Positions 1-5,988 of a DNA stretch of 7,402 nt are shown here, piece by piece. The stretch comes from Helicobacter sp. Its GTDB lineage: Bacteria > Campylobacterota > Campylobacteria > Campylobacterales > Helicobacteraceae. Under the pieces are notes generated by a model. It saw only the letters and a program-made list of their open reading frames with translations, had not been told where the DNA came from and made no database searches. Position numbers and translations under genes: made by a program. Within the stretch, counting starts at the first letter, position 1. Each line of letters opens with the position of its first letter. The stretch spans positions 1 to 7,402 of the forward strand of contig JARIAP010000040.1 of assembly GCA_029257755.1 (NCBI GenBank), read 5' to 3'.

Positions 1-207
1 GATTTACCACCCGTGCATATTGTTGGCATTGTCCCAGAAGTAATAGGAGAAGATACTGCATTTACACTTAGCCAATCTCTTATAAAAGGTGCAATTACAA
101 TGGAAAATGAGGCTATATCATATTTGGAATCTCTTGGATTTATTTGCAAAAAAATCAAAAATATTGCTTTACAAGAAATAGCTAACCTTTCGTATAAAGG
201 TTTTTAA
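1..207 (+). CDS. hydD: HydD, hydrogenase maturation protease (3' end only)
   Basis: Reading frame 1 is open from the first base to the TAA at 205-207, giving the last 68 residues of a protein whose start lies outside the window. The stretch LPPVHIVGIVPEVI, followed by a serine/leucine segment and then an AxxYLESLGF helix, fits the C-terminal end of the HyaD/HybD family. These cytoplasmic endopeptidases remove the C-terminal peptide from the [NiFe]-hydrogenase large subunit after nickel insertion. The nickel-sensing Glu/Asp/His residues of the family lie upstream and cannot be checked. The call is strengthened by the next gene, because HydE follows HydD in the Helicobacter and Wolinella hyd operons. 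The GTG at 13 is an internal valine codon, not the start. Family resemblance is seen; the exact name is inferred largely from context. Confidence 0.72.
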   Translation, partial: DLPPVHIVGIVPEVIGEDTAFTLSQSLIKGAITMENEAISYLESLGFICKKIKNIALQEIANLSYKGF

Positions 208-300
208 ATAAAACTAAATAAGCGTTAAACCTATTAATTATTAATTTTTATTTTAGTCTTATTATTAGATTTTTAATTAGTGCAAAAATTTTAATTATTC

Positions 301-305
301 AAGGA
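301..305 (+). promoter_or_regulatory. Ribosome-binding site of hydE
   Basis: AAGGA ends 5 bases before the ATG at 311, supporting that start. The 103-base gap 208-310 upstream is almost pure A+T. It holds no convincing hairpin terminator, so hydE may be read through from hydD or use its own weak promoter. A TATTAT at 260-265 is a possible -10 element but cannot be distinguished from background. Confidence 0.6.
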
Positions 306-310
306 TTAAA

Positions 311-2158
311 ATGCAAATATTAGATAATAATAAATCTAAAGAAATTGAAGAGGTTATTTTTATAACTTCTAATTTAGATTCTCATAATATAAGTAATATA
401 TCAAACAAAGAACAAGAAGAAGTTAATTTGCAATGTAAATTTATATTTAAAGACACTCAAACACTATATAGTATAGCACTTAAAGACTTATTATATTCTC
501 TTTTATATACTGCTTATAATAATTTTTTATTTGAATGTATTTTTACTAGAGAAGTAAGTGATAACAATGAGTTTCATATTTATATAAAATCTACTTCTAC
601 AAAAATACTTAATTTTTCAAATTATATTTCAGAATACTTGCCTACTTCTATTGATTTTACCTTTGTAAGTATTATACCGCTTGATTTATTAGAATTTAAT
701 ACTATTAAAGAATTAGTTGATTCTAAGACACTAGATATTTACAATAATAATAGATTAAAAATACCAAATGTGAAAGAATTAAATTCTATTTTAAGAGATG
801 GTAAGTTTTCTAATATTTCTTTATTTATAGAGATTATTAAAAGTGATTTGAATCAAGAAAATTTAGAATTAAACATACAATCTAACCCTAATATCATAAA
901 AGCAATTATTAGTAATTTAGCTATTAAACTATTAGAATCTAAATGTATATTTTTGCAAAGAAACAATAATATTATAGGAATTTCTTTGTTACCACAAGAT
1001 TATGCAAGTCTTAATAAAGAAAATGCCACTCCTTTTGTATTATTTGCAGATTTAGATTCTGCACAAAATTTTTTACGATTAAATCAATCGCAAAAAAATA
1101 TTCTTACTAGTTTTGAAAAGCCATTTATAAATACAAATTGTAAAGAAATATTTTTTGAAGAGTTTAAAACCTATAATATTTTTGCATCATTATCTAATGA
1201 TTTGATTCTTCTTTTATTACTATCTTATTTAAAAGAAAAGTATAATATTGAATATTTATTTTTCAATAAAAACATGATTAAAAAAGATATACAACCATCT
1301 TTATATTATAATGATGCTTACCCAAATATTGATAATCCTTTATTATATTTGTATAGTGTTTCAGAAGAAATTTATATATCTCATTTTAGGAAAAATAAAA
1401 GCTTATTAGAAATATTAAATGTTAATAAATGCGATAACTCTCGCTTTATTGCATTTTTATCAACAAAAAACGATTCTGCATTTTTGATAGAATATTTAGA
1501 CAATGATTCTAGGTTTAGTAAAATTCTTAACATTTCTTTTGAATGTGATTTAATAAAACAATTGAAAATATTAAATAATTATAAAAATGGTAATAAATTA
1601 ATTAGAAACTTTATAAAAAACAATACAGATATAATAAATAAATGGAATTTTAGCAAGAATGATTTAGAATTATTAAATATAGGTGATATTGTTGATATAC
1701 CACCAATCAATAATATTTCTAATTATACTAAAAATATTAATATATCTAATAATTTAATTGATATATTTAGTTTAATATCAAGTATTTTAGATTTAAAAAC
1801 AAATGTCCTTTTTGAAGCTAATAGGTGTGTTAGAGATAGAGGACCAAGAATTGATTATAAGTTAAAAAGAGATGGGGATTTTATAACTATTGATTATGCA
1901 AGAATATTAAGAAGTGTTATGAGTTTTCAATTAGCAGGAGTAGAGCATGAATTATTGTGTTATGGAGTTGTTGATTCATTAGCAGAATTTATTGGGACTT
2001 TATCTAGTGATATGTTTGTAAATTATGGAATATCAAATGTTTTTTTATGTGGTGATTTGCTTTTAGAACAATGCTTTTTGGATAAAATATTAAAATATAT
2101 ACCAAAAAACATGCAACTTTCTTTACCTATAATTGGTAGTGTTGATTATTTGGCTTAA
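311..2158 (+). CDS. hydE: HydE, HypF-like hydrogenase accessory protein
   Basis: This 615-residue cytoplasmic protein is likely required for [NiFe]-hydrogenase maturation. hydE mutants of H. pylori are reported to lose hydrogenase activity. Two blocks look like parts of HypF, the carbamoyltransferase that supplies hydrogenase cyanide ligands. Residues about 195-272 resemble the YrdC-like domain ([13 protein letters not shown]...[10 protein letters not shown], compare KPFAxMxxDLxxA...LLxSxxxPIV). Residues about 480-505 ([14 protein letters not shown]...LFEANR, compare LFDAVAALLGL...YEGQAA) and 540-612 resemble the end of the Kae1-like domain. No CxxC zinc-finger pairs and no HHAHIA motif are present, and the protein is shorter than typical HypF (about 750 residues). 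It may therefore be a non-catalytic or partly catalytic paralogue, an inference from the missing motifs. Many Asn/Ile-rich linkers are present. The start is supported by AAGGA at 301-305. It lies after hydD and one base before ruvC. Confidence 0.72.
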   Translation: MQILDNNKSKEIEEVIFITSNLDSHNISNISNKEQEEVNLQCKFIFKDTQTLYSIALKDLLYSLLYTAYNNFLFECIFTREVSDNNEFHIYIKSTSTKILNFSNYISEYLPTSIDFTFVSIIPLDLLEFNTIKELVDSKTLDIYNNNRLKIPNVKELNSILRDGKFSNISLFIEIIKSDLNQENLELNIQSNPNIIKAIISNLAIKLLESKCIFLQRNNNIIGISLLPQDYASLNKENATPFVLFADLDSAQNFLRLNQSQKNILTSFEKPFINTNCKEIFFEEFKTYNIFASLSNDLILLLLLSYLKEKYNIEYLFFNKNMIKKDIQPSLYYNDAYPNIDNPLLYLYSVSEEIYISHFRKNKSLLEILNVNKCDNSRFIAFLSTKNDSAFLIEYLDNDSRFSKILNISFECDLIKQLKILNNYKNGNKLIRNFIKNNTDIINKWNFSKNDLELLNIGDIVDIPPINNISNYTKNINISNNLIDIFSLISSILDLKTNVLFEANRCVRDRGPRIDYKLKRDGDFITIDYARILRSVMSFQLAGVEHELLCYGVVDSLAEFIGTLSSDMFVNYGISNVFLCGDLLLEQCFLDKILKYIPKNMQLSLPIIGSVDYLA

Positions 2159-2159
2159 T

Positions 2160-2651
2160 ATGACTATTTTAGGTATTGATCCGGGTAGTAGAAATTGCGG
2201 ATATGGAATTATAAGTATATCTAACAAAAAGCCATCATTAATAGATGCGGGTGTAATTAAGATAGAAACTAGGACATTGCAAAGTCAAATTATTGAGTTT
2301 ATAGAAGGGGTTGATTTGATTTTTAAAACATATACTATTAATCAAGTTGCATTAGAAGATATTTTTTATGCTTATAATCCAAAAACGGTTATAAAGTTAG
2401 CACAATTTCGTGGTGCAATTAGTCTAAAAGTATTACAAGAAATTGGTAATTTTGCAGAATACACACCATTGCAAGTCAAAAAATCTCTTACGGGAAATGG
2501 AAAAGCAGACAAAAAACAAGTTGCATATATGGTAAAGGTTATTTTAGGTTTGCAATGTGATATTAAACCGCTTGATATTAGCGATGCATTAGCAGTGGCA
2601 TTAACTCATGCACAATCGATTAAATATGGCACTAATACATTTAATGTTTAG
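2160..2651 (+). CDS. ruvC: RuvC, crossover junction endodeoxyribonuclease
   Basis: RuvC is the 163-residue Holliday junction resolvase. It acts as a dimer with RuvAB and makes paired symmetric nicks across the junction using Mg2+. The RNase H-like fold and all four catalytic acids are visible: D7 in [11 protein letters not shown]66 in VALED, and D139 and D142 in [14 protein letters not shown]. The basic loop [16 protein letters not shown] (107-121) also fits the family, and length is normal. An ATG at 2133 in the same frame would add nine residues not found in RuvC and overlap hydE, so the ATG at 2160 is preferred because it puts the IDPG motif at its usual place. Only one base separates it from the hydE stop and no Shine-Dalgarno is evident, suggesting translation coupled to hydE. 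It is followed closely by the sirtuin gene. Confidence 0.95.
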   Translation: MTILGIDPGSRNCGYGIISISNKKPSLIDAGVIKIETRTLQSQIIEFIEGVDLIFKTYTINQVALEDIFYAYNPKTVIKLAQFRGAISLKVLQEIGNFAEYTPLQVKKSLTGNGKADKKQVAYMVKVILGLQCDIKPLDISDALAVALTHAQSIKYGTNTFNV

Positions 2652-2659
2652 GAGATAAT

Positions 2660-3409
2660 ATGTCAAAACTTATAGTATTTAGTGGTGCTGGTTTAAGTGC
2701 AGAATCTGGATTAGGGACATTTAGAGATAATGATGGATTATGGGATAAGTATGATCCTATGGTAGTTTGTAATTATACAAATTGGATTAAAAACTTTGAG
2801 TTAGTTCATACTTTTTATAATCTTAGGCGAAAAGAATTAAGTAAAGTTAAACCAAATGCAATGCATAAATTTTTAGCAAATATATCAAATAATATTAAAT
2901 CTTGTGAGTTTATTAAAAAAGAAATAGAGGTAATTTTTATTACACAAAATGTAGATGATTTGCTTGAAAGGGCTGGTGTTAATAATGTGGTTCATTTACA
3001 TGGAGAATTAACAAAGGTTATTTGTCCTCAATGTGAAACAATATTTAATATAGGCTATAATGAATTAAGTATAAAAAAATGTGAGAAATGCAGCTATGAT
3101 TATCTTAAGCCTTTTATTGTGTTTTTTTATGAAGCAGCACCAAAGTATTCGTATTTATATAAAGTGTTTGATAGCCTTACCTGTAAGGATTGTTTATTGG
3201 TTATTGGTACAAGTGGTAGTGTAGTTGATATTTGTTCTATTATATCTATGAGTGAAAGAAAAGAAAAGATTGGTTATAAGATTTTAAATAATCTTGAATA
3301 TAGCCCATATATTAAAGAATCTTTATTCAACAAAGTATTATATATGCCAACAACAAAAGCAATAGATATAATAGAAAATGAAATAAAAAACTTCTTTATA
3401 AATAATTGA
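2660..3409 (+). CDS. cobB: NAD-dependent protein deacylase, Sir2/CobB class
   Basis: This 249-residue cytoplasmic sirtuin removes acyl groups from lysine, consuming NAD+ and releasing nicotinamide and O-acyl-ADP-ribose. Visible motifs, in order: NAD-binding GAGLSAESG at 9-17 and TFRD at 20-23; YxxR at 53-56 (FYNLRR), which in CobB and SIRT5 binds succinyl/malonyl-lysine; TQNVDD at 95-100; catalytic His114 in HLHGE; zinc ligands C122, C125, C141 and C144; and the GTSGSVVD NAD loop at 183-190. Length matches bacterial CobB. Oddities are GLGTFRD in place of the common GIPTFRD, and FFYE where most members have WFGE. The start is supported by GGAG at 2651-2654, which overlaps the ruvC stop, and the gene is 8 bases downstream of ruvC. 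It is probably a metabolic deacylase rather than a phage-defence SIR2, since it lacks any fused effector domain. Confidence 0.92.
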   Translation: MSKLIVFSGAGLSAESGLGTFRDNDGLWDKYDPMVVCNYTNWIKNFELVHTFYNLRRKELSKVKPNAMHKFLANISNNIKSCEFIKKEIEVIFITQNVDDLLERAGVNNVVHLHGELTKVICPQCETIFNIGYNELSIKKCEKCSYDYLKPFIVFFYEAAPKYSYLYKVFDSLTCKDCLLVIGTSGSVVDICSIISMSERKEKIGYKILNNLEYSPYIKESLFNKVLYMPTTKAIDIIENEIKNFFINN

Positions 3410-3427
3410 TTAATATTTTTTTATATT

Positions 3428-3453
3428 AAAAAACTATGTGTGTTACTAAACAC
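3428..3453 (-). terminator. Weak candidate terminator for the HrgA-like gene
   Basis: On the minus strand a 5-bp hairpin, GTGTT/AACAC with a 4-base loop (3440-3453), is followed after six bases by six T residues. The stem is short and the T run is offset, so this is marginal. On the plus strand the same convergent gap (3410-3466) holds only an A+T hairpin around a T run (TTAATAT/ATATTAA, 3410-3429), which could weakly end the sirtuin transcript. Confidence 0.22.
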
Positions 3454-3466
3454 CAAAAGCTAAATA

Positions 3467-4405
3467 TTATAAGGTAATAATTTTATTTTCAATAAGATAT
3501 TTTTTCATATTCTCATCACTAAGAATTTCATCATAATTTTCTTTAATAATTAAATCTTTGTTTGCATTGTTAATATCTTTATTTAAATTACAAACAAATT
3601 TTTTAATACCTATATTTTTGTTTATTAATATATCAAGAGCCTTAGAATCTATATTTTTTTTAAATGAAGGAAATATAATATGGGATTTCAATATTTCTGC
3701 TTCAAGTTTGATAAGTCCTATACCAAAGATTTGATTTAACCTATTGATTTCATCTAATATTTCTTTATCAATATCTTCAAAAACAACTAAATATCCTTCA
3801 TTTGCAAAATTAGAGTTTGATACTGCTTGAAAATATGATTCCTTAAAATTAGAAGCATTAATTCTAACTTTTAATCTAAAAGAATATATCTTATGGTTTA
3901 TTTTGTTTATATTTGATTCGAAATTTTTTTGTGTTCTGTTATCATTAAACATAAAATGCACAGCTACAATATCTGGATAATTCCATCTATTTTCACCATT
4001 TTTATTATTTTTTCCTTTTTTATACATTATTGTCTTTGAAAAACAATCAAAATTACTATCTTTTAGATACTTTACAAGCAATGGATATAAATGTCTCTCT
4101 TGAATATTTTTTTTATCATTATTTTCTGTATCTATTAAATTATAATTGTAGTCTTTATTTTTTATCCAATACTTAGTAGGATGTCTTGATATTATTATAA
4201 ATTTAGAATCTTTTCTATCTCTTATATTAGCATAAAGTCTTGAAGCAATTGTTATTTCTGGCGTTTTACCAATACTTTTTAATTTTTTATCTAATTCATT
4301 TTCAACTGCTATGTTCCATATATCTGTATATGTAAGTGGTTTATTTGCGATTTCTAAAACTTTTTCAACAAGTTTTAAATAAGAAATTTTTTTGTTATTA
4401 TCCAT
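3467..4405 (-). CDS. hrgA: HrgA-like protein: HARE-HTH domain plus putative nuclease-fold domain
   Basis: The protein has 312 residues. Residues about 7-82 match the HARE-HTH (HB1/ASXL/restriction-endonuclease) winged helix: KPLTYTDIWNIA, then GKTPEITIASRLYANI, then HPTKYWIK. This domain is thought to link DNA-binding to restriction or chromatin proteins. The C-terminal half (about 103-245) has a YPDIVAV strand, YSFRLKV, and YFQAVSNSNFANEGYLVVFE. That order suggests a PD-(D/E)xK nuclease fold, but the expected acid is Arg177 (FRLK), so it may be inactive. H. pylori HrgA is known as a gene replacing the HpyIII restriction endonuclease; its biochemical role is unsettled. An ATG at 4468 would add 21 residues, but AGGAA at 4415-4411 sits 5 bases from the ATG at 4405, which I prefer. 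No methyltransferase partner is in the window. It converges with the sirtuin gene and diverges from the efflux operon. Confidence 0.72.
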   Translation of the reverse strand: MDNNKKISYLKLVEKVLEIANKPLTYTDIWNIAVENELDKKLKSIGKTPEITIASRLYANIRDRKDSKFIIISRHPTKYWIKNKDYNYNLIDTENNDKKNIQERHLYPLLVKYLKDSNFDCFSKTIMYKKGKNNKNGENRWNYPDIVAVHFMFNDNRTQKNFESNINKINHKIYSFRLKVRINASNFKESYFQAVSNSNFANEGYLVVFEDIDKEILDEINRLNQIFGIGLIKLEAEILKSHIIFPSFKKNIDSKALDILINKNIGIKKFVCNLNKDINNANKDLIIKENYDEILSDENMKKYLIENKIITL

Positions 4406-4410
4406 AACAT

Positions 4411-4415
4411 TTCCT
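4411..4415 (-). promoter_or_regulatory. Ribosome-binding site fixing the HrgA-like start
   Basis: The minus strand reads AGGAA, five bases before the ATG at 4405-4403. The longer frame beginning at 4468 has no such site, and its extra residues are encoded by featureless A+T-rich leader. Confidence 0.6.
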
Positions 4416-4436
4416 AAATATAAAGTTTTAAGTAAT

Positions 4437-4442
4437 TTTATA
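4437..4442 (-). promoter_or_regulatory. Possible -10 element for the HrgA-like gene
   Basis: The minus strand reads TATAAA after a T-rich stretch, a common arrangement for Campylobacterota sigma-70 promoters, which often lack a clear -35. Transcription would begin near 4430 and leave a leader of about 25 bases. Such hexamers are frequent in DNA this rich in A+T, so support is weak. Confidence 0.3.
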
Positions 4443-4567
4443 TAAAAAGTTTTAAAAAAAATAAACACTTTGTTACAAATTTGATTTTAATATATAATTT
4501 CAAAATGTAATGAAAAATATTAAATTTTAAATAATTTATAAACCAATTAATAAAATTATAATTTTTT

Positions 4568-4573
4568 TATACT
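4568..4573 (+). promoter_or_regulatory. Possible -10 element of the efflux operon
   Basis: TATACT follows a run of seven T residues in the divergent region, giving a predicted start near 4580 and a leader of about 60 bases that would contain the dyad at 4609-4628. A second candidate, TATAAA at 4601-4606, would put the start inside that dyad. Sequence alone does not decide between them. Confidence 0.33.
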
Positions 4574-4608
4574 AAAATAAAAACTTTATTTAAAAATGTG
4601 TATAAAAG

Positions 4609-4628
4609 TAATATGTTTCCACATATTA
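4609..4628 (+). repeat. 20-base dyad (8-4-8) in the efflux operon leader
   Basis: TAATATGT and its exact reverse complement ACATATTA flank a TTCC spacer. The dyad lies between the candidate promoters and the ribosome-binding site of the outer-membrane factor gene. It could be an operator for a dimeric regulator or a short hairpin next to the ribosome-binding site. The repeat is seen directly; the role is inferred. A dyad of this size can arise by chance in A+T-rich DNA. Confidence 0.4.
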
Positions 4629-4635
4629 AGGGGAG
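4629..4635 (+). promoter_or_regulatory. Ribosome-binding site fixing a GTG start for the outer-membrane factor
   Basis: AGGGGAG ends five bases before the GTG at 4641. This makes GTG the likely start rather than the ATG at 4596, whose extra 15 residues would precede an otherwise standard signal peptide and would be encoded through the dyad and this site. Confidence 0.7.
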
Positions 4636-4640
4636 CAAGT

Positions 4641-5972
4641 GTGCAGATAAATATATTAAGTAAAACAATTATAGCTATATTATCACTATGTTATATATCA
4701 TATGCACAAGAAATTGAGCTTAAAGACTTTGTAAAGGCACTTGAAAAAAATTCAATAGAATTAATTGATAATAAAGCACAATTTGAGAGTTCATTGTCAG
4801 AGAGAAGATCTACAATATCATGGGATTATCCATTGATAGAAGCAAGTGGAAACACAATTAAAGCTAATGATCAATTAGGAACAGAATGGGATATGTCAAT
4901 TGTTATTAAGCCAAAATTTTGGTGGGTTAATGCGTTATTAAAAGATAGTTTAAAAGCTAGAGGGGAACAATATCAAAAAACACATGGTTTAATAAAAAAT
5001 ATAAAGTTTATAAATGGGAAAAGAATTTATTTAACATATATTGCAACAAAAGAAAAATATAAATATTATTTAAAGCGAGAAGAAAATTTCTTAAAGCTTT
5101 TAAGTATAGCAAAAAAACGGCTTGATGGAGGAAGTATTAGTAAAAAAGATTATGTAAGCTTTGAGAGTGCATATCTTGATTCTACACTTGCAAGTGTAGC
5201 TGTTAGAAATGATTTATTAGAATTGCAGAAAAATTTATTTATACTTATGGGGCTTGATAAGCAACATTATGCACATGTTTCAAGCAGTCAAGAAAATACA
5301 AATGTTGTTTATGCAATAGAACAAGAATTGCATAGCATAGAGAGTGATAATAAAGAGGATATAATAAAAAGGCATGATGAAATTATCATAAAAGATTTAT
5401 CTTTTAAATTTATAAATATACAACAAAACTTACTTGAAGAAAAATTAAAAAATTCTCTTTATGTGGCTATCCTTGATTCACAAACAAAAGAATATCAAGC
5501 ATTAAGTAAATATGAAGGACAGAATCTTTGGGGTAATTTAGAAATAGGTATTGGTATAAATCATTCACTCTCAAGTTATAATCCATCATTGCAAACAGCA
5601 ATCCCACTTCCTGTTACAAAAAAACAATCACATTTAAAAGCAAAATATATGGCGTTAGAATCTGGCTCTATTTCAAAAAATATTATTACTAAAAAACAAA
5701 TTGCTATAAAAGCAAAGGCATATCTACAAGAATTAACTTTGCAAAAAAAGTATATTGATATTGCAGAAAAAAATACAAGAGTAAAACAACATTTAGCAGA
5801 ATTAAATCGTTTGGGTTATGAGGCACAACAAGTAACACTTTTTGAATACATTACACAACAAAATGCTTTTGTAGATTCTCAAATTGCACTTGTAAATGCA
5901 CATATAAAATATATTGACTTAGTTTCATTATTAGAAGAAACTCTTGGAGAAAGTTTTACAAAAATTGATTAA
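4641..5972 (+). CDS. TolC-family outer-membrane factor of a metal efflux pump (CzcC/CrdB-like)
   Basis: With the GTG start the protein has 443 residues, usual for this family. It would form the trimeric outer-membrane channel and periplasmic tunnel through which the RND pump downstream expels metal ions. Residues 1-22 are a signal peptide (hydrophobic ILSKTIIAILSLCYISYA) with likely cleavage at SYA-QE. The cysteine at 17 is not in a good lipobox, so it is probably not a lipoprotein. Two similar helical halves are visible. Typical elements are IAKKRLDGGSISKKDYVSFESAYLD (159-180) in the first half; the strand EIGIGINHSL (311-320), the proline-containing IPLP (331-334), and LNRLGYEAQQVTLFEYITQQNAFVDSQ (398-424) in the second. 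The gap to the adaptor gene is 16 bases, so they are co-transcribed. H. pylori homologues act in copper (CrdB) or cadmium/zinc/nickel (CznC) export; the metal here is not determined. Confidence 0.82.
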   Translation: MQINILSKTIIAILSLCYISYAQEIELKDFVKALEKNSIELIDNKAQFESSLSERRSTISWDYPLIEASGNTIKANDQLGTEWDMSIVIKPKFWWVNALLKDSLKARGEQYQKTHGLIKNIKFINGKRIYLTYIATKEKYKYYLKREENFLKLLSIAKKRLDGGSISKKDYVSFESAYLDSTLASVAVRNDLLELQKNLFILMGLDKQHYAHVSSSQENTNVVYAIEQELHSIESDNKEDIIKRHDEIIIKDLSFKFINIQQNLLEEKLKNSLYVAILDSQTKEYQALSKYEGQNLWGNLEIGIGINHSLSSYNPSLQTAIPLPVTKKQSHLKAKYMALESGSISKNIITKKQIAIKAKAYLQELTLQKKYIDIAEKNTRVKQHLAELNRLGYEAQQVTLFEYITQQNAFVDSQIALVNAHIKYIDLVSLLEETLGESFTKID

Positions 5973-5977
5973 TAATA

Positions 5978-5983
5978 AAGGGA
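5978..5983 (+). promoter_or_regulatory. Ribosome-binding site of the adaptor gene
   Basis: AAGGGA ends five bases before the ATG at 5989. It supports that start over the in-frame ATG at 5944, which lies inside the preceding gene and would put 15 polar residues before the signal peptide. Confidence 0.65.
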
Positions 5984-5988
5984 TAGCA

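Noticed and set aside
208..310. Terminator or small RNA between hydD and hydE
   Set aside because: I find only A+T-rich sequence with no G+C-containing stem, so there is nothing to support either.
2133..2159. Upstream ATG for RuvC
   Set aside because: It adds nine residues before the invariant start of the RuvC fold and overlaps hydE; the ATG at 2160 puts D7 in the usual place.
3654..4114. Two runs of eight T (3654-3661 and 4107-4114), which are A8 tracts in the HrgA-like reading frame, as possible phase-variation switches
   Set aside because: Eight-base A/T runs are common at this composition, both keep the frame intact (Lys-Lys-Asn codons), and known Helicobacter phase-variable tracts are usually longer or G/C.
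2660..4405. Sirtuin plus HrgA-like protein as a two-gene anti-phage system
   Set aside because: The genes are convergent and not co-transcribed, the sirtuin is an ordinary CobB-type enzyme joined to ruvC, and no methyltransferase or other effector is nearby.
4552..4565. 14-base perfect palindrome AAAATTATAATTTT just before the candidate -10
   Set aside because: It is purely A/T. By hand estimate several such palindromes are expected in 7.4 kb of this composition, and it matches no specific Fur or NikR site convincingly.
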